Shown here piece by piece: positions 17,301-25,979 of a DNA stretch of 64,000 nt. A program made the position numbers and the translations under genes. Below the pieces are notes generated by a model, which saw only the letters and a program-made list of their open reading frames with translations, was not told the origin of the DNA and did no database searches. Origin of the DNA: Nitrospira sp. (GTDB lineage Bacteria > Nitrospirota > Nitrospiria > Nitrospirales > Nitrospiraceae); the NCBI GenBank assembly GCA_029194665.1, contig JARFXO010000008.1, positions 62,001 to 126,000 on the forward strand, in the 5' to 3' direction. Positions within the stretch are counted from its first letter, which is position 1, and the number at the start of each line of letters is the position of its first letter.

Positions 17301-18478
17301 CGTAACGTCCTTCCCCAGGACAGGGCTTGTTCGCCGAATTTTGCGCGAATCTGATCCAGAGCCAGCGAGAGACGGTGAGAACGGGGAGGAGTTATGGATT
17401 GCGACTCATCGAAGAGCAAAAGTTGTCGGGTGGGTGGTTCCAGCCGACTGACCTGAAGGATCAGCCTTGTGAGACGTACCCGGCGGCAGAAACATCGGTA
17501 GAACAGGTCTGTCAGCACTGGCTGGAGATCGACTTCCCAGTAGGTGCTGTGGGGCAGCGTCTTATGAGCGGTCTGCTCGATATGGTCGCTATGACGAACT
17601 GTCAGCGAGATGTGCCGGCACATCCGTTGCTGTTGCCGCAGCGTGGCGCAAAGCTGCTCCAATAATCGGTACAACCGGCCCTGCAAGAGTCGATCATCCA
17701 CTTCATCCGGATCGAGGAGGACGGACCGTTCGATCACAGGCTGAGCGATTACTGGGTGTACCGGAGAAGGATCGATACCCAAGGCCCAGTCGTGTAACGT
17801 ATAAGCAGGAGTACCGATGGCGGCTTGTAGGTGTGCTAATGAAACAGAGGCAATCGCGCCGAGTGTAACGAGGTTTAAATCCTCTAGCCGTTGTATGACT
17901 CGTGAGGTGTGGGTCCGGCGAAGACCGGGAAGCAACATGGTCGGCAACGGAGCGAGGAACGGCTGTTCGGAGCCAGGATGGATCGACAACACTTGAGGTG
18001 CCTTGGTCAGCGTGGATGCCGCCAACTGCGAGACGAGTTTGTTCTCCGCCAGTCCGATCGTACTCGGCCATCCCTCCTGATGAATCAATTCTCGACCGAT
18101 GCGGGTTGCGGTATCGATGGGAGGGCCGAGGAGTCTGGTTGTGCCGGTGAGGTCCAGAAAGAGCGAGCCGGGCCTGATCGATTCCCAAGCCGGTGCAAAG
18201 GACGAGATACGCTGTTGCAGCTCACGATGGGCGGCTTGCGTAAATGATGAATCGGGCGGAATCATCCGCAGGCCGGGGCAGATCAGCCGTCCTAGATCTA
18301 CGGGCATGCCAGGCTGAATGCCTTCACGAAACGCCTCAGTGGAAATCTCTCGGATCAACGCGCGCTGCGTATGCGTCGGTGCGACGGCCACCGGCCTGTT
18401 CCGCAGCGCGCTGTCAGCGGCACGGGCCAGCACGATTCTAAAGGCAGGAATCTGTAGGCAGACAATATGACGATCCAT
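17297..18478 (-). CDS. imuB: ImuB, inactive Y-family polymerase-like mutasome subunit
   Basis: 393 residues. ImuB scaffolds the ImuB-DnaE2 translesion complex. It has the Y-family fold (AVAPTHTQRALIREISTEA, GLRRTHTSRVIQRLEDLNLV) but the N-terminal catalytic acidic motif of active polymerases is replaced by CLQIPAFRI, as in other ImuB proteins. The tail contains QLLLF (about residues 363-367), a match to the beta-clamp binding consensus QLxLF, which fits its known clamp-tethering role. It is the first gene of the pair, with a 15-bp palindrome 15 nt upstream of the start and a TTGACG at 18523-18528 on its strand. Confidence 0.92.
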   Translation of the reverse strand: MDRHIVCLQIPAFRIVLARAADSALRNRPVAVAPTHTQRALIREISTEAFREGIQPGMPVDLGRLICPGLRMIPPDSSFTQAAHRELQQRISSFAPAWESIRPGSLFLDLTGTTRLLGPPIDTATRIGRELIHQEGWPSTIGLAENKLVSQLAASTLTKAPQVLSIHPGSEQPFLAPLPTMLLPGLRRTHTSRVIQRLEDLNLVTLGAIASVSLAHLQAAIGTPAYTLHDWALGIDPSPVHPVIAQPVIERSVLLDPDEVDDRLLQGRLYRLLEQLCATLRQQQRMCRHISLTVRHSDHIEQTAHKTLPHSTYWEVDLQPVLTDLFYRCFCRRVRLTRLILQVSRLEPPTRQLLLFDESQSITPPRSHRLSLALDQIRAKFGEQALSWGRTLR

Positions 18479-18492
18479 GGCAAGTCAAAGTA

Positions 18493-18507
18493 GTAACCGA
18501 TGGTTAC
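18493..18507. promoter_or_regulatory. 15-bp palindrome upstream of imuB-dnaE2, candidate SOS operator
   Basis: GTAACC-GAT-GGTTAC is a perfect 6+6 palindrome starting 15 nt upstream of the imuB start codon. A TTGACG on the minus strand (18523-18528) could be the -35, which would place the -10 inside the palindrome. imuB-dnaE2 operons are normally LexA-controlled, so LexA is the leading candidate regulator. I do not know the LexA box of this organism. Confidence 0.55.
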
Positions 18508-18694
18508 ATCAAAATAGATCCCCGTCAAGTACGTAGGAAAGCTGGGTCTAGATTTTGGTCGTGGATTCCGGGCTATGAGTGGAACTTCGGCGATGTGAAC
18601 CCACGGTCCATAGATGAGCGACCTCCGGGCATTCGACGATCACTACGAAACGACAGGCTCTTCGGCCCTGATGTCCTCATGTGATCGCGCGGTA

Positions 18695-21115
18695 TCAGGT
18701 GGTCGGATGACCGCGAACTTTGCCTTGTTCGTGGTCATCCTCTGGATGGACCGGCTGGTTTAGTCGATTTGTCAGGTGAATTTCAATCGGCCTGGCGGTA
18801 TCCAAATGGACATCTCGCTGGGGATACGAAAGGGAAATCCGTTCGTCGCCCAGGCTTTTTTCGATCATGAACCGCAAGTCGCTGCCGACCAGTGCTGGGT
18901 TGACCCCGGGAGCGAACGCCACCCAATAGTACAACGTGAAGATAAGTGCATTGTCTCCGAAGTCTTCTAACAGGACCAGCGGCTCCGGATCCTTCAACAC
19001 CAGTCCGTGCTGGACGGCTGCCTCGCTCAACAGGTCGCGGACCCGCTTGACCGGCGATCCATAGGCGACTCCGACCTTCAGGGAGAACCGCCTTGTTCGA
19101 TTGGAGTAGGTCCAGTTGCTCAGATTCCGCTCCAAGAGGTTGCTGTTGGGTATATGCATCTCCATGCCGTTGCCGTCACGGATCGTCGATGAGCGGAACC
19201 CGATACTCCGGACCTCCCCCACGACTCCGTCGATCTCGATCAGGTCGCCTACGCGAAGCGGTCGCTCAATAAGGACCAACAGACCGCTGATGAAGTTTTT
19301 GAGCAGATTCTGCGTGCCGAAGCCGATGCCGATCGCGAGCGCTCCGCCAAGGAAGGCAAACACCGTCAACGGAATCTTGGCCCAGACCAAGCTGACGATC
19401 AGCACGACGGCGAACAGTATGGCGAACGTCCACTTGCGGAGGATGTCGGCCAGGGGTTCTTCCATCCGCAGCCGCCGAACGGCAAGACTTTGTACAAACT
19501 TGGCCATGGCCGCGGACGCCCAGTATCCCAGCATCAACAACAGGATGGCCCGAAACATTTTCCCGATCGTCACGCTCCGTCGGCCGCTGATGGATTGGCC
19601 GTCGACCTCGATCGTGTCTTCAACCGCGAAAAGCTCGAACTCCCAGATGTTGGTCAGTGTGCGTGAAGCACCGGTGAGTGATGCCTGCAGGCGAGCCGAG
19701 AGCGGAAGCGCTTCCTCCTGTTGTTCGAAACGGGTTTTGAGCAATTCGAGAAGGCGATTGAGCTGTTGTGAGCGTTCCAGTCCGCGATGATAGTATCGCC
19801 CCCGTTCTCGGTAGCGGTCTACGAGGGGGCGTAACCGGGCGACCTCCGCTGGTGTCGTGGCATGTTTCAGCCGCGTTTCCAACGCGCCCTCCTGTCCCGA
19901 GGTCATGTCGATCTGCTGCCCGATATAGTCTCTCCAGGTCCTGGCCTCTTGGAGGACCGGCGCCAAACGTTGAAAGGCCTCGCGGGCTTTGGTTATGTCG
20001 CCCTCGCTCACGACCGCAAACCGGCCTTCCCAGATCCGGCGTTCCATCTCCACGGTATCCAACATATGCCGCAACATCTCGACGCGGATATCGGTGTTTT
20101 CCGATTGCACGCGCCCCAACTCGGCGCGGTCGATCAGCAACGAGTGGGTGACAGCGGCTTTCGGGGATTCCTTGCCGCCCGGGGATGGAGTCGTCTTGGC
20201 ACCATTGAGCCTTGTGACCGCTTGGTCGTGGGCACGATGGCTGGCGCGCTGGTCTCTCAGCGCCAGATCAAGCTCTGCCTCCAACCCAGTCCGTTCCGTC
20301 TCGAGTCGCTCCCGAACCTTATCCAAATCCTGTGTATTAAACCGTTGCTCTGGCTCGGCCCGAGCAAGCTGCCGCTGCGCGAAGGCCAGTCTGGATTTCG
20401 CTTCGGCCAGTTCCTCCTGACGAGCCTTCACCGACTGAGTCAGCATGGCGGCTGAGGCGGCCATGGCGCGGCTACGCAGGTGAGCCAAGTCGCGGAGCCA
20501 GGTGAGTCGAGTCGTTTGGGTCTGATCCTTGACCATTTCAAGTTGCTCGGTAGCCAGTCGCAATCGTTGCTCGGCGGCCTTGAGCGCTTCCTCACTACGC
20601 TCAGCGGCACGAATCGTGGCGGCCAGCTTGGACTCAAGCAGCTCGACTGTCCGTTTCAGGGATCTGGTACGGTCTCGGAGGGAATCGACGATGAGGACGG
20701 AGTATGGGGGCGGATCAGGAAAGTCCGTCCACTCGCGGTTCTCTCGTTCCACTTGCTCACGGCGCGTGCGCGCCTGCTGGAGCTTTTGGGTATCTTCAAG
20801 CTGCTGCTCGTAGGCACGGGCCAACTGGTAGAGGAAGGAACGGCGCTCCAGCAATTCGTTTTCGGGAGTGCCTGATGGAGCACCGGCCTCCAATGGACCG
20901 GATGTGCTGATCGAATTGAGGTCCGCCTCGGCCGCAGTCAACCGTTCACGCAATTGCCTGATCTGCTCTTCAGGTGATGGTGGGTCTGGGGCGGTGGGCT
21001 TGCCGGCCGCATTGCCGCCACCGGAAAGGCTTGGGAGACGAACCGGGGATTGGGCCGGGGCGACGGAAGGCGACAGGAGCAGGAGGACTGATATGATCAC
21101 CGGCCACCTTCGCAT
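18695..21115 (-). CDS. large mechanosensitive channel, MscS family with long periplasmic coiled-coil region
   Basis: 806 residues. Releases solutes when membrane tension rises. A signal peptide (VIISVLLLLSPSVAPAQ) is followed by about 470 residues rich in Glu, Arg and Leu that should form coiled coils (for example RREQVERENREW and LESKLAATIRAAERSEEALK), like MscK/KefA periplasmic domains. The C-terminal third holds transmembrane segments and the MscS core: FLGGALAIGIGFGTQNLLKN with FISGLLVLIERPLRVGDLIE, then the beta and C-terminal domains. The final tail after LDTARPIEIHLT is short and polar. Stand-alone gene; the 208-bp spacer on its 5' side separates it from the divergent STAND gene. Confidence 0.9.
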   Translation of the reverse strand: MRRWPVIISVLLLLSPSVAPAQSPVRLPSLSGGGNAAGKPTAPDPPSPEEQIRQLRERLTAAEADLNSISTSGPLEAGAPSGTPENELLERRSFLYQLARAYEQQLEDTQKLQQARTRREQVERENREWTDFPDPPPYSVLIVDSLRDRTRSLKRTVELLESKLAATIRAAERSEEALKAAEQRLRLATEQLEMVKDQTQTTRLTWLRDLAHLRSRAMAASAAMLTQSVKARQEELAEAKSRLAFAQRQLARAEPEQRFNTQDLDKVRERLETERTGLEAELDLALRDQRASHRAHDQAVTRLNGAKTTPSPGGKESPKAAVTHSLLIDRAELGRVQSENTDIRVEMLRHMLDTVEMERRIWEGRFAVVSEGDITKAREAFQRLAPVLQEARTWRDYIGQQIDMTSGQEGALETRLKHATTPAEVARLRPLVDRYRERGRYYHRGLERSQQLNRLLELLKTRFEQQEEALPLSARLQASLTGASRTLTNIWEFELFAVEDTIEVDGQSISGRRSVTIGKMFRAILLLMLGYWASAAMAKFVQSLAVRRLRMEEPLADILRKWTFAILFAVVLIVSLVWAKIPLTVFAFLGGALAIGIGFGTQNLLKNFISGLLVLIERPLRVGDLIEIDGVVGEVRSIGFRSSTIRDGNGMEMHIPNSNLLERNLSNWTYSNRTRRFSLKVGVAYGSPVKRVRDLLSEAAVQHGLVLKDPEPLVLLEDFGDNALIFTLYYWVAFAPGVNPALVGSDLRFMIEKSLGDERISLSYPQRDVHLDTARPIEIHLTNRLNQPVHPEDDHEQGKVRGHPTT

Positions 21116-21323
21116 GGCTCCAACGTACCTCCTTATCCCTCCCGTCCGTCAAGTGGGATCAGGCATGAGTGTTGACTTACGATCACATGCAGGCTGTGAA
21201 AGAAAGAATGAGTAACAAGGTCCCTAACTTCTTCCTCCGAACATCCTTCCGTGCCTTGTAAATCACCTATCGACACATTATCCTGCTGCCCGTACTGTTT
21301 CTGACCGCGACGGCGGCCCGGCC

Positions 21324-24023
21324 ATGGACAGCCCCACTACTGCGCTCCAACGCGACTTGATCTTCATCAGTTATAGCCACCAAGACAAGCAGTGGCTCGA
21401 TCGGCTGCAAATACTCCTGAAGCCATTCGTCCGTGACAAACAGATCAGTCTGTGGATCGATCCCTACATTCAAGTGGGCGATCGGTGGGAACGCAAGATT
21501 GACGAAGCCTTGAATCGAACGAAAATCGCCGTACTGCTGGTCAGCCCTCACTTTCTCGCATCCGACTTCATCGCAGATGTCGAGCTGCCGGCCATTCTAA
21601 ATGCCACGGAACGCGGCGACGCAGTCCTTTTCTGCGTGCCGATCAGCTCGGTCCCCAAATCGCCCACACTGATGAAGTTATCGAAGTACCAGTGGGCCAG
21701 GGGCACTGAGGAGCCATTGGGACTCATCCCGGATGAGGAAATACGAAACAATGCCTTGGTCAAGATTGTCGACACACTCGTGACGGCGGTTCCCTTCCCT
21801 GTTGCTCCGATTCCATTCGTGAATGAGAAACAAACTCGCATCGGCCAAAAGGGTCAAGTCAACATGAGCGCCGCAGTGGCATCGATCACCAAGCAGATGG
21901 GAAGGTTGTACGGCGTTCCTGCCCAACGGCCGCATTTCATATCAAGGCCAGAGGAGCTGAACCGGCTCAAAGTCGCCTTGCTAACAGAAAACAAAACGGT
22001 AGTCGGCATATCCGGCGCAGCGTCAAAATTCGGCCTTCATGGGCAAGGCGGCATTGGCAAGTCGGTGCTGGCCATCGCTCTTGCGAATGATGACGAAGTT
22101 CGTCAGGCTTTTCCGGATGGGATCTATTGGATCACCTTGGGTCAAGCACCCGATATGCTTCGCTTACTGGACGGCCTGATTCAGGATCTCACCGGAAAAG
22201 AAACCGACCTTACCGGTGTAGAACCATGCAAGAAGCTGCTCAGGGAACTGTTTGAAGGGAAATGCTGTCTGCTGGTGTTGGATGATCTCTGGCGATATGA
22301 AGACGCGCTGGCGTTCGATACACTGAACGCAGGGTCCAAGCTCCTGATTACAACCAGGGATGCCACCCTCCTCACCGCGATCGGCGCCCATGAGGAACGA
22401 CTCGATCGTGTCAAGAAAGAGCTTGCGCTAGAATTGCTCGCCCAGTGGTCCGCTCAGTCTCGTGCATCCCTTCCTCACGTCGCTGAAGAGATCGCTGAAC
22501 ATTGCAGCCGGATTCCACTGGCCCTGGCGCTCGCCGGCGCGCGCGTGCGAGACGGCATGGCCTGGGACGACCTGAGAAGCGCTCTGGCACGCGGGCATCT
22601 TGAATTCCTCGACCATCCCTACGGCAGCATCTTCAAGTCCATGAGATGCAGTGTCGATGCATTACCAAATGACTGGCGCCAACGGTATCTCGAACTCGCA
22701 ATCTTTCCGGAGGATACGGTCATCCCAGAACCGACCGTTCACAAGCTCTGGCATCAGACCGGAGGCCTCGACGCAATACAAGTCAAAAGCCTGCTGAAAA
22801 CCCTCGAACGAAAAGGGCTAGTGTATACCGGACAGAATCAACGGGAAGCCGGCCTGTCCTTTCATGACCTGCAGCAAGATTTCCTGCGACTGATCGCCGA
22901 GGATTTGCCCAGTCTCCATGCTCAGTTCCTGCAGGCGTACCGAGACAGCCTTGCCAACGGAGTCACGGCACAGCAAAGCCCGTGGTCTCGACTGCCAGCC
23001 GATGATCGGTACATCTGGTCATACCTTGCCCATCATCTGACCGAAGCCGAATGCTCTGATGAGCTGCACGCGGTAGTCCAGGATTTGCACTATCTCGCGA
23101 AGAAGATCTTTCTCCTCAAAGTGTTTAGTGCGGAAAGCGATCTGGTGACGGCCGAAAGGATGAAGAGCAATGCAGCGATCGAGGCCCTTCGTCGAAACCT
23201 GGCTCAATCTGGTCACGTACTGACTGGCTTTTCCCAAATGGACGATCTATTGCGGACTCTCTACACGCGACTCCGCGACGATCCAGCTTTGGCATCCATA
23301 GCAGACCGGTTTGAGTCCAGTGCCGACATCTCCTTCCTCAAACCGCTCTGGCCCATGCCCGATCGGCCACATTCTGCGCTCCTCCGCACCCTCGAAGGCC
23401 ACACCGGCGGGGTCACGTGCTGTGCGGTCGATCCGCAGGGCAAGTGGATAGTCTCCGGCGCCGACGATGGCACGCTGCGCCTCTGGGATGTCGCCTCCGG
23501 CCACGTCCTCCGTACCCTCGAAGGCCACACCGACTGGGTCCACGTGCTGTGCGGTCGATCCGCAGGGCAAGTGGATAGTCTCCGGCGCCAACGATCGTAC
23601 ACTGCGCCTCTGGGATGTCGCCTCCGGCCACGTCCTCCGTACCCTCGAAGGCCACACCGGCGGGTCCGCTGTGCGGTCGATCCGCAGGGCAAGTGGATAG
23701 TCTCCGGCGCCAACGATCGTACACTGCGCCTCTGGGATGTCGCCTCCGGCCACGTCCTCCGTACCCTCGAAGGCCACACCGACGGGGTCACGTGCTGTGC
23801 GGTCGATCCGCAGGGCAAGTGGATAGTCTCCGGCGCCGGTGATGGCACGCTGCGCCTCTGGGATGTCGCCTCGCCCAACTCGATTCTTGTCATCCGTGTC
23901 GATGATTACCCGTCACACATTGCCTGCTTCCCCTCTGGAACAGGGATCGTCGCCTCAGGAGGGAAAGGTCTTTATCTCTTCGAGCTCAAGCCAGGCATGC
24001 GACCGACGGACGGAAAGAGGTAG
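21324..24023 (+). CDS. STAND protein: TIR, NB-ARC ATPase and WD40 repeats
   Basis: 899 residues. Layout: TIR domain about residues 10-155 (LIFISYSHQDKQW, then SPHFLASDF with likely catalytic Glu87 in VELP); NB-ARC/AP-ATPase about 205-480 with Walker A GQGGIGKS (240-247) and Walker B LLVLDDLW (316-323); a winged-helix and helical linker; WD40 repeats from residue 692. The family senses a ligand through the repeats, oligomerises, and uses TIR either to cleave NAD+ or to signal; bacterial examples act in phage defence. Repeat 2 is read out of frame between two compensating indels. A minor C-terminal segment (VIRVDDYPSHIACFPSG) adds one blade. Single gene; weak ribosome site. Confidence 0.88.
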   Translation: MDSPTTALQRDLIFISYSHQDKQWLDRLQILLKPFVRDKQISLWIDPYIQVGDRWERKIDEALNRTKIAVLLVSPHFLASDFIADVELPAILNATERGDAVLFCVPISSVPKSPTLMKLSKYQWARGTEEPLGLIPDEEIRNNALVKIVDTLVTAVPFPVAPIPFVNEKQTRIGQKGQVNMSAAVASITKQMGRLYGVPAQRPHFISRPEELNRLKVALLTENKTVVGISGAASKFGLHGQGGIGKSVLAIALANDDEVRQAFPDGIYWITLGQAPDMLRLLDGLIQDLTGKETDLTGVEPCKKLLRELFEGKCCLLVLDDLWRYEDALAFDTLNAGSKLLITTRDATLLTAIGAHEERLDRVKKELALELLAQWSAQSRASLPHVAEEIAEHCSRIPLALALAGARVRDGMAWDDLRSALARGHLEFLDHPYGSIFKSMRCSVDALPNDWRQRYLELAIFPEDTVIPEPTVHKLWHQTGGLDAIQVKSLLKTLERKGLVYTGQNQREAGLSFHDLQQDFLRLIAEDLPSLHAQFLQAYRDSLANGVTAQQSPWSRLPADDRYIWSYLAHHLTEAECSDELHAVVQDLHYLAKKIFLLKVFSAESDLVTAERMKSNAAIEALRRNLAQSGHVLTGFSQMDDLLRTLYTRLRDDPALASIADRFESSADISFLKPLWPMPDRPHSALLRTLEGHTGGVTCCAVDPQGKWIVSGADDGTLRLWDVASGHVLRTLEGHTDWVHVLCGRSAGQVDSLRRQRSYTAPLGCRLRPRPPYPRRPHRRVRCAVDPQGKWIVSGANDRTLRLWDVASGHVLRTLEGHTDGVTCCAVDPQGKWIVSGAGDGTLRLWDVASPNSILVIRVDDYPSHIACFPSGTGIVASGGKGLYLFELKPGMRPTDGKR
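23397..23880 (+). repeat. four near-identical 126-bp WD40-coding tandem repeats with indels
   Basis: Copies begin at 23397, 23523, 23650 and 23772. The regular unit is 126 bp (42 codons) and reads GHTxGVTCCAVDPQGKW then IVSGxxDxTLRLWDVASGHV. The copies differ at few positions, mainly the loop codons GADDG, GANDR and GAGDG. Copy 2 has an extra C (gtccacg for gtcacg), so it is 127 bp; copy 3 is 122 bp, lacking 4 nt at the same place. The net loss is 3 nt, so the frame is lost in copy 2 and restored in copy 3. Confidence 0.9.
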
Positions 24024-24167
24024 CCCCAATCCGTAAAGGGACAAATCGGGGTCAGCATGACTTATCGCGACCGTGACGAACCGGGCGGGGATGGCCTGAC
24101 GCCTGGCGCAAAGTAAAATCTTGACGCAGTCTCGCTTAGCCGGAGATTAGGGATGGGCGGTGATTCA

Positions 24168-24197
24168 TTGACAGTGTGAGAAATCTTGTGCTACGGT
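24168..24197 (+). promoter_or_regulatory. probable promoter of the rpsF-ssb-rpsR run
   Basis: TTGACA (24168-24173), 18 nt, then TACGGT (24192-24197) preceded by TG one base upstream (TGcTACGGT), an extended -10. It lies 80 bp before rpsF. Confidence 0.5.
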
Positions 24198-24276
24198 CCA
24201 CCGTTCTTGCGCCGAATAGGCACCCTACACCTCGCTCCCGACTGGTTCGGGGGCCTTTGTCCAGGAGGATCGCTGC

Positions 24277-24624
24277 ATGGAGCTCTACGAGTCTCTGTTT
24301 ATTATTCGTCCGTCCGTCTCTGATGAGGAGACCAAGGCGCTCATCGACAAGATGAAGAACGTCGCCGATAAGACCGGCGCCCAATTCATCAAAGCTGAAA
24401 ATTTAGGAAAGAAAAAACTCGCCTACGAGGTGCGTCGCGAGCGGAAGGGTACCTACGCCTATTTCTACTTTAAGGCCCCCAACAACACGGTCGGTGAGCT
24501 CGAACGGGCCTATCGATTGGAAGACAATATCATCAAGTTCTTGACGGTCCATCACGAGAAGCCCTTGGTGGAGCGGCGTCCGGTGGAAGCCTCGACACAG
24601 GAGTCGGACGGTGGCCGGATTTAA
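24277..24624 (+). CDS. rpsF: 30S ribosomal protein S6
   Basis: 115 residues. Small-subunit protein that binds the central domain of 16S rRNA as a pair with S18. Recognised from YESLFIIRPSVSDEE at the start, the LGKKKLAYEVRRERKG segment and LERAYRLEDNIIKFLTV. CAGGAGG precedes the ATG. Its end overlaps ssb by 14 bp, and rpsR follows ssb: the widespread rpsF-ssb-rpsR order, although the usual rplI does not follow here. Confidence 0.97.
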   Translation: MELYESLFIIRPSVSDEETKALIDKMKNVADKTGAQFIKAENLGKKKLAYEVRRERKGTYAYFYFKAPNNTVGELERAYRLEDNIIKFLTVHHEKPLVERRPVEASTQESDGGRI

Positions 24625-25009
24625 CAAAGTCATACTGATGGGGAACCTTACCCGTAATCCTGAGCTCCGGTATACTCCGAGCGGGACACCGGTGGCGAGT
24701 TTCGGCTTGGCGGTGAGCCGTCGGTTTAAACAGGGTGAAGACCTGAAGGAAGAGGTCTGCTTCGTCGACATTGTGGTGTTCGGCAGACAGGCGGAACATT
24801 GCGGGCAGTATCTCAGTAAAGGCAACGGGGCGATCGTCGAAGGTCGGTTGCAGCAGCGCCGATGGGAAACGGAAGACGGCCAAAAACGCAGCAAGCATGA
24901 AGTGGTCGCGCAGACCGTGACGTTCATGCCCAAGCGTCAAGATGGTGGGACTGGTGCGGAACCTCCGATGCACGATGAGCCCGGCTATGAGATGAGTGAA
25001 GAAGGTTAA
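24611..25009 (+). CDS. ssb: single-stranded DNA-binding protein
   Basis: 132 residues. Coats single-stranded DNA in replication and repair. OB-fold visible: FNKVILMGNLTRNPELRYTP, then VASFGLAVSRRF, VCFVDIVVFGRQAEHCGQYL and GAIVEGRLQQRRW. The C-terminal tail is shorter than in E. coli and ends MSEEG, acidic but without the canonical DDDIPF, so partner-protein contacts may differ. The GTG start overlaps the end of rpsF, indicating coupling. Confidence 0.95.
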   Translation: MAGFNKVILMGNLTRNPELRYTPSGTPVASFGLAVSRRFKQGEDLKEEVCFVDIVVFGRQAEHCGQYLSKGNGAIVEGRLQQRRWETEDGQKRSKHEVVAQTVTFMPKRQDGGTGAEPPMHDEPGYEMSEEG

Positions 25010-25033
25010 TGACAGGAGCATGAGGAGGCAGTG

Positions 25034-25288
25034 ATGGATCGAAGCGAAGGCGAACGTGGCGGAGGCGGAGGGCGGTTATTTCAACGGAGACGTCCTTGCC
25101 GATTTTGTTTGGATAAAGTGCCGATCGACTTTAAAGACGCCGGGCTCCTCAGGAATTTTTTGACGGAGCGAGGAAGGATCGTTCCGCGCCGCATTTCCGG
25201 GAATTGCATGCGTCACCAGCGTGAACTGACGGTGGCCGTCAAGCGGGCTCGGCATATCGCCATCATCAGCTTTGCCGAGGAGCGATAG
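25034..25288 (+). CDS. rpsR: 30S ribosomal protein S18
   Basis: 84 residues. Partner of S6 on the small-subunit platform. The core reads [20 protein letters not shown], then [20 protein letters not shown] and [16 protein letters not shown]. The CxxC near the start is typical of zinc-associated S18 forms; a third Cys (NCMRHQ) is present. AGGAGG (25023-25028) is 5 nt before the ATG, which is why I prefer it to the GTG at 25031. The N-terminus has a short Gly-rich stretch. Confidence 0.96.
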   Translation: MDRSEGERGGGGGRLFQRRRPCRFCLDKVPIDFKDAGLLRNFLTERGRIVPRRISGNCMRHQRELTVAVKRARHIAIISFAEER

Positions 25289-25350
25289 CGAACGTGATCG
25301 TCGATCTCGAGGCACCGGGGTGGGGCAGCGGCACGCCGCCGAGGATGACC

Positions 25351-25944
25351 ATGGATGTATTGACACCGAAAATCGCGGACATCACGGCAGCGGGTATCTC
25401 ATTGTCGGGGGACCTGACGGGAGAAGAGTTGGGACTGACGGATACGGATGTGTCCATCCGCGGAACCATGGCAGTCGGGCTGGATCTTCGAGCGATTGAA
25501 CGGACCATCTATGTGACCGGAGTCGTGGAAGGAACAGCGGTCCGCCAATGTGTGCGGTGCCTCAAAGATTTTGGCGATCCACTGGCGTTTTCGTTACGTG
25601 TGGCCTATGAGCGTGAGATCAAAGCGGCGAGTGCCGTGGCAAAGCGAGACGATCCACGGAAGAGGAACTCGGCAGCACCGCCGGAAGGCGAAGCAGAAGA
25701 ACAGAACGACGATCTCTACTACTTTACGGGTGATCATCTGGAATTGGGGCCGATGCTGCGCGAGCAATTGATTCTTGCTTCTCCCATGCACCCGCTCTGT
25801 TCCGAGGACTGCCGCGGACTCTGTGCCCGTTGCGGGAAAGATCTGAATGAGGGCCCCTGTCGTTGTGGTGAAGAGCCGACGGGAAGCCCGTTTCAGGTGC
25901 TGCGCACTATGAAGGACAAGCTGAGGGACCTTGGTGAGCGCTGA
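25351..25944 (+). CDS. DUF177 (YceD) family protein
   Basis: 197 residues. YceD/DUF177 proteins are usually encoded directly before rpmF, as here, and are linked to 23S rRNA or ribosome assembly; the exact activity is unsettled. Family marks are the two-Cys segment RQCVRCLKDF in the middle and the C-terminal metal-type motif with four further Cys: CSEDCRGLCARCGKDLN then CRCGEE. The region between (about residues 100-120) is polar and poorly conserved. I chose the ATG at 25351 because GAGG lies 6 nt upstream and the conserved region starts there; a GTG at 25294 would add 19 residues. Confidence 0.85.
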   Translation: MDVLTPKIADITAAGISLSGDLTGEELGLTDTDVSIRGTMAVGLDLRAIERTIYVTGVVEGTAVRQCVRCLKDFGDPLAFSLRVAYEREIKAASAVAKRDDPRKRNSAAPPEGEAEEQNDDLYYFTGDHLELGPMLREQLILASPMHPLCSEDCRGLCARCGKDLNEGPCRCGEEPTGSPFQVLRTMKDKLRDLGER

Positions 25945-25979
25945 GCAGTGGTTCGAATCGAGCGGAAGAAGGAGTCATC

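Noticed and set aside
23397-23880. Tandem repeats as a possible CRISPR array
   Set aside because: Units are 126 bp without spacers and encode WD40 blades in the sense strand.
23247-23893. Long open frames on the minus strand across the WD40 repeats
   Set aside because: They arise because the 126-bp repeat is a multiple of three and has no stop in those frames; no start context or homology.
24024-24060. Terminator after the STAND gene (CCCC...GGGG)
   Set aside because: Only four pairs with a long loop and no T tract.
25945-25979. tRNA T-arm-like GTTCGAATC
   Set aside because: No acceptor stem, D arm or anticodon arm around it.
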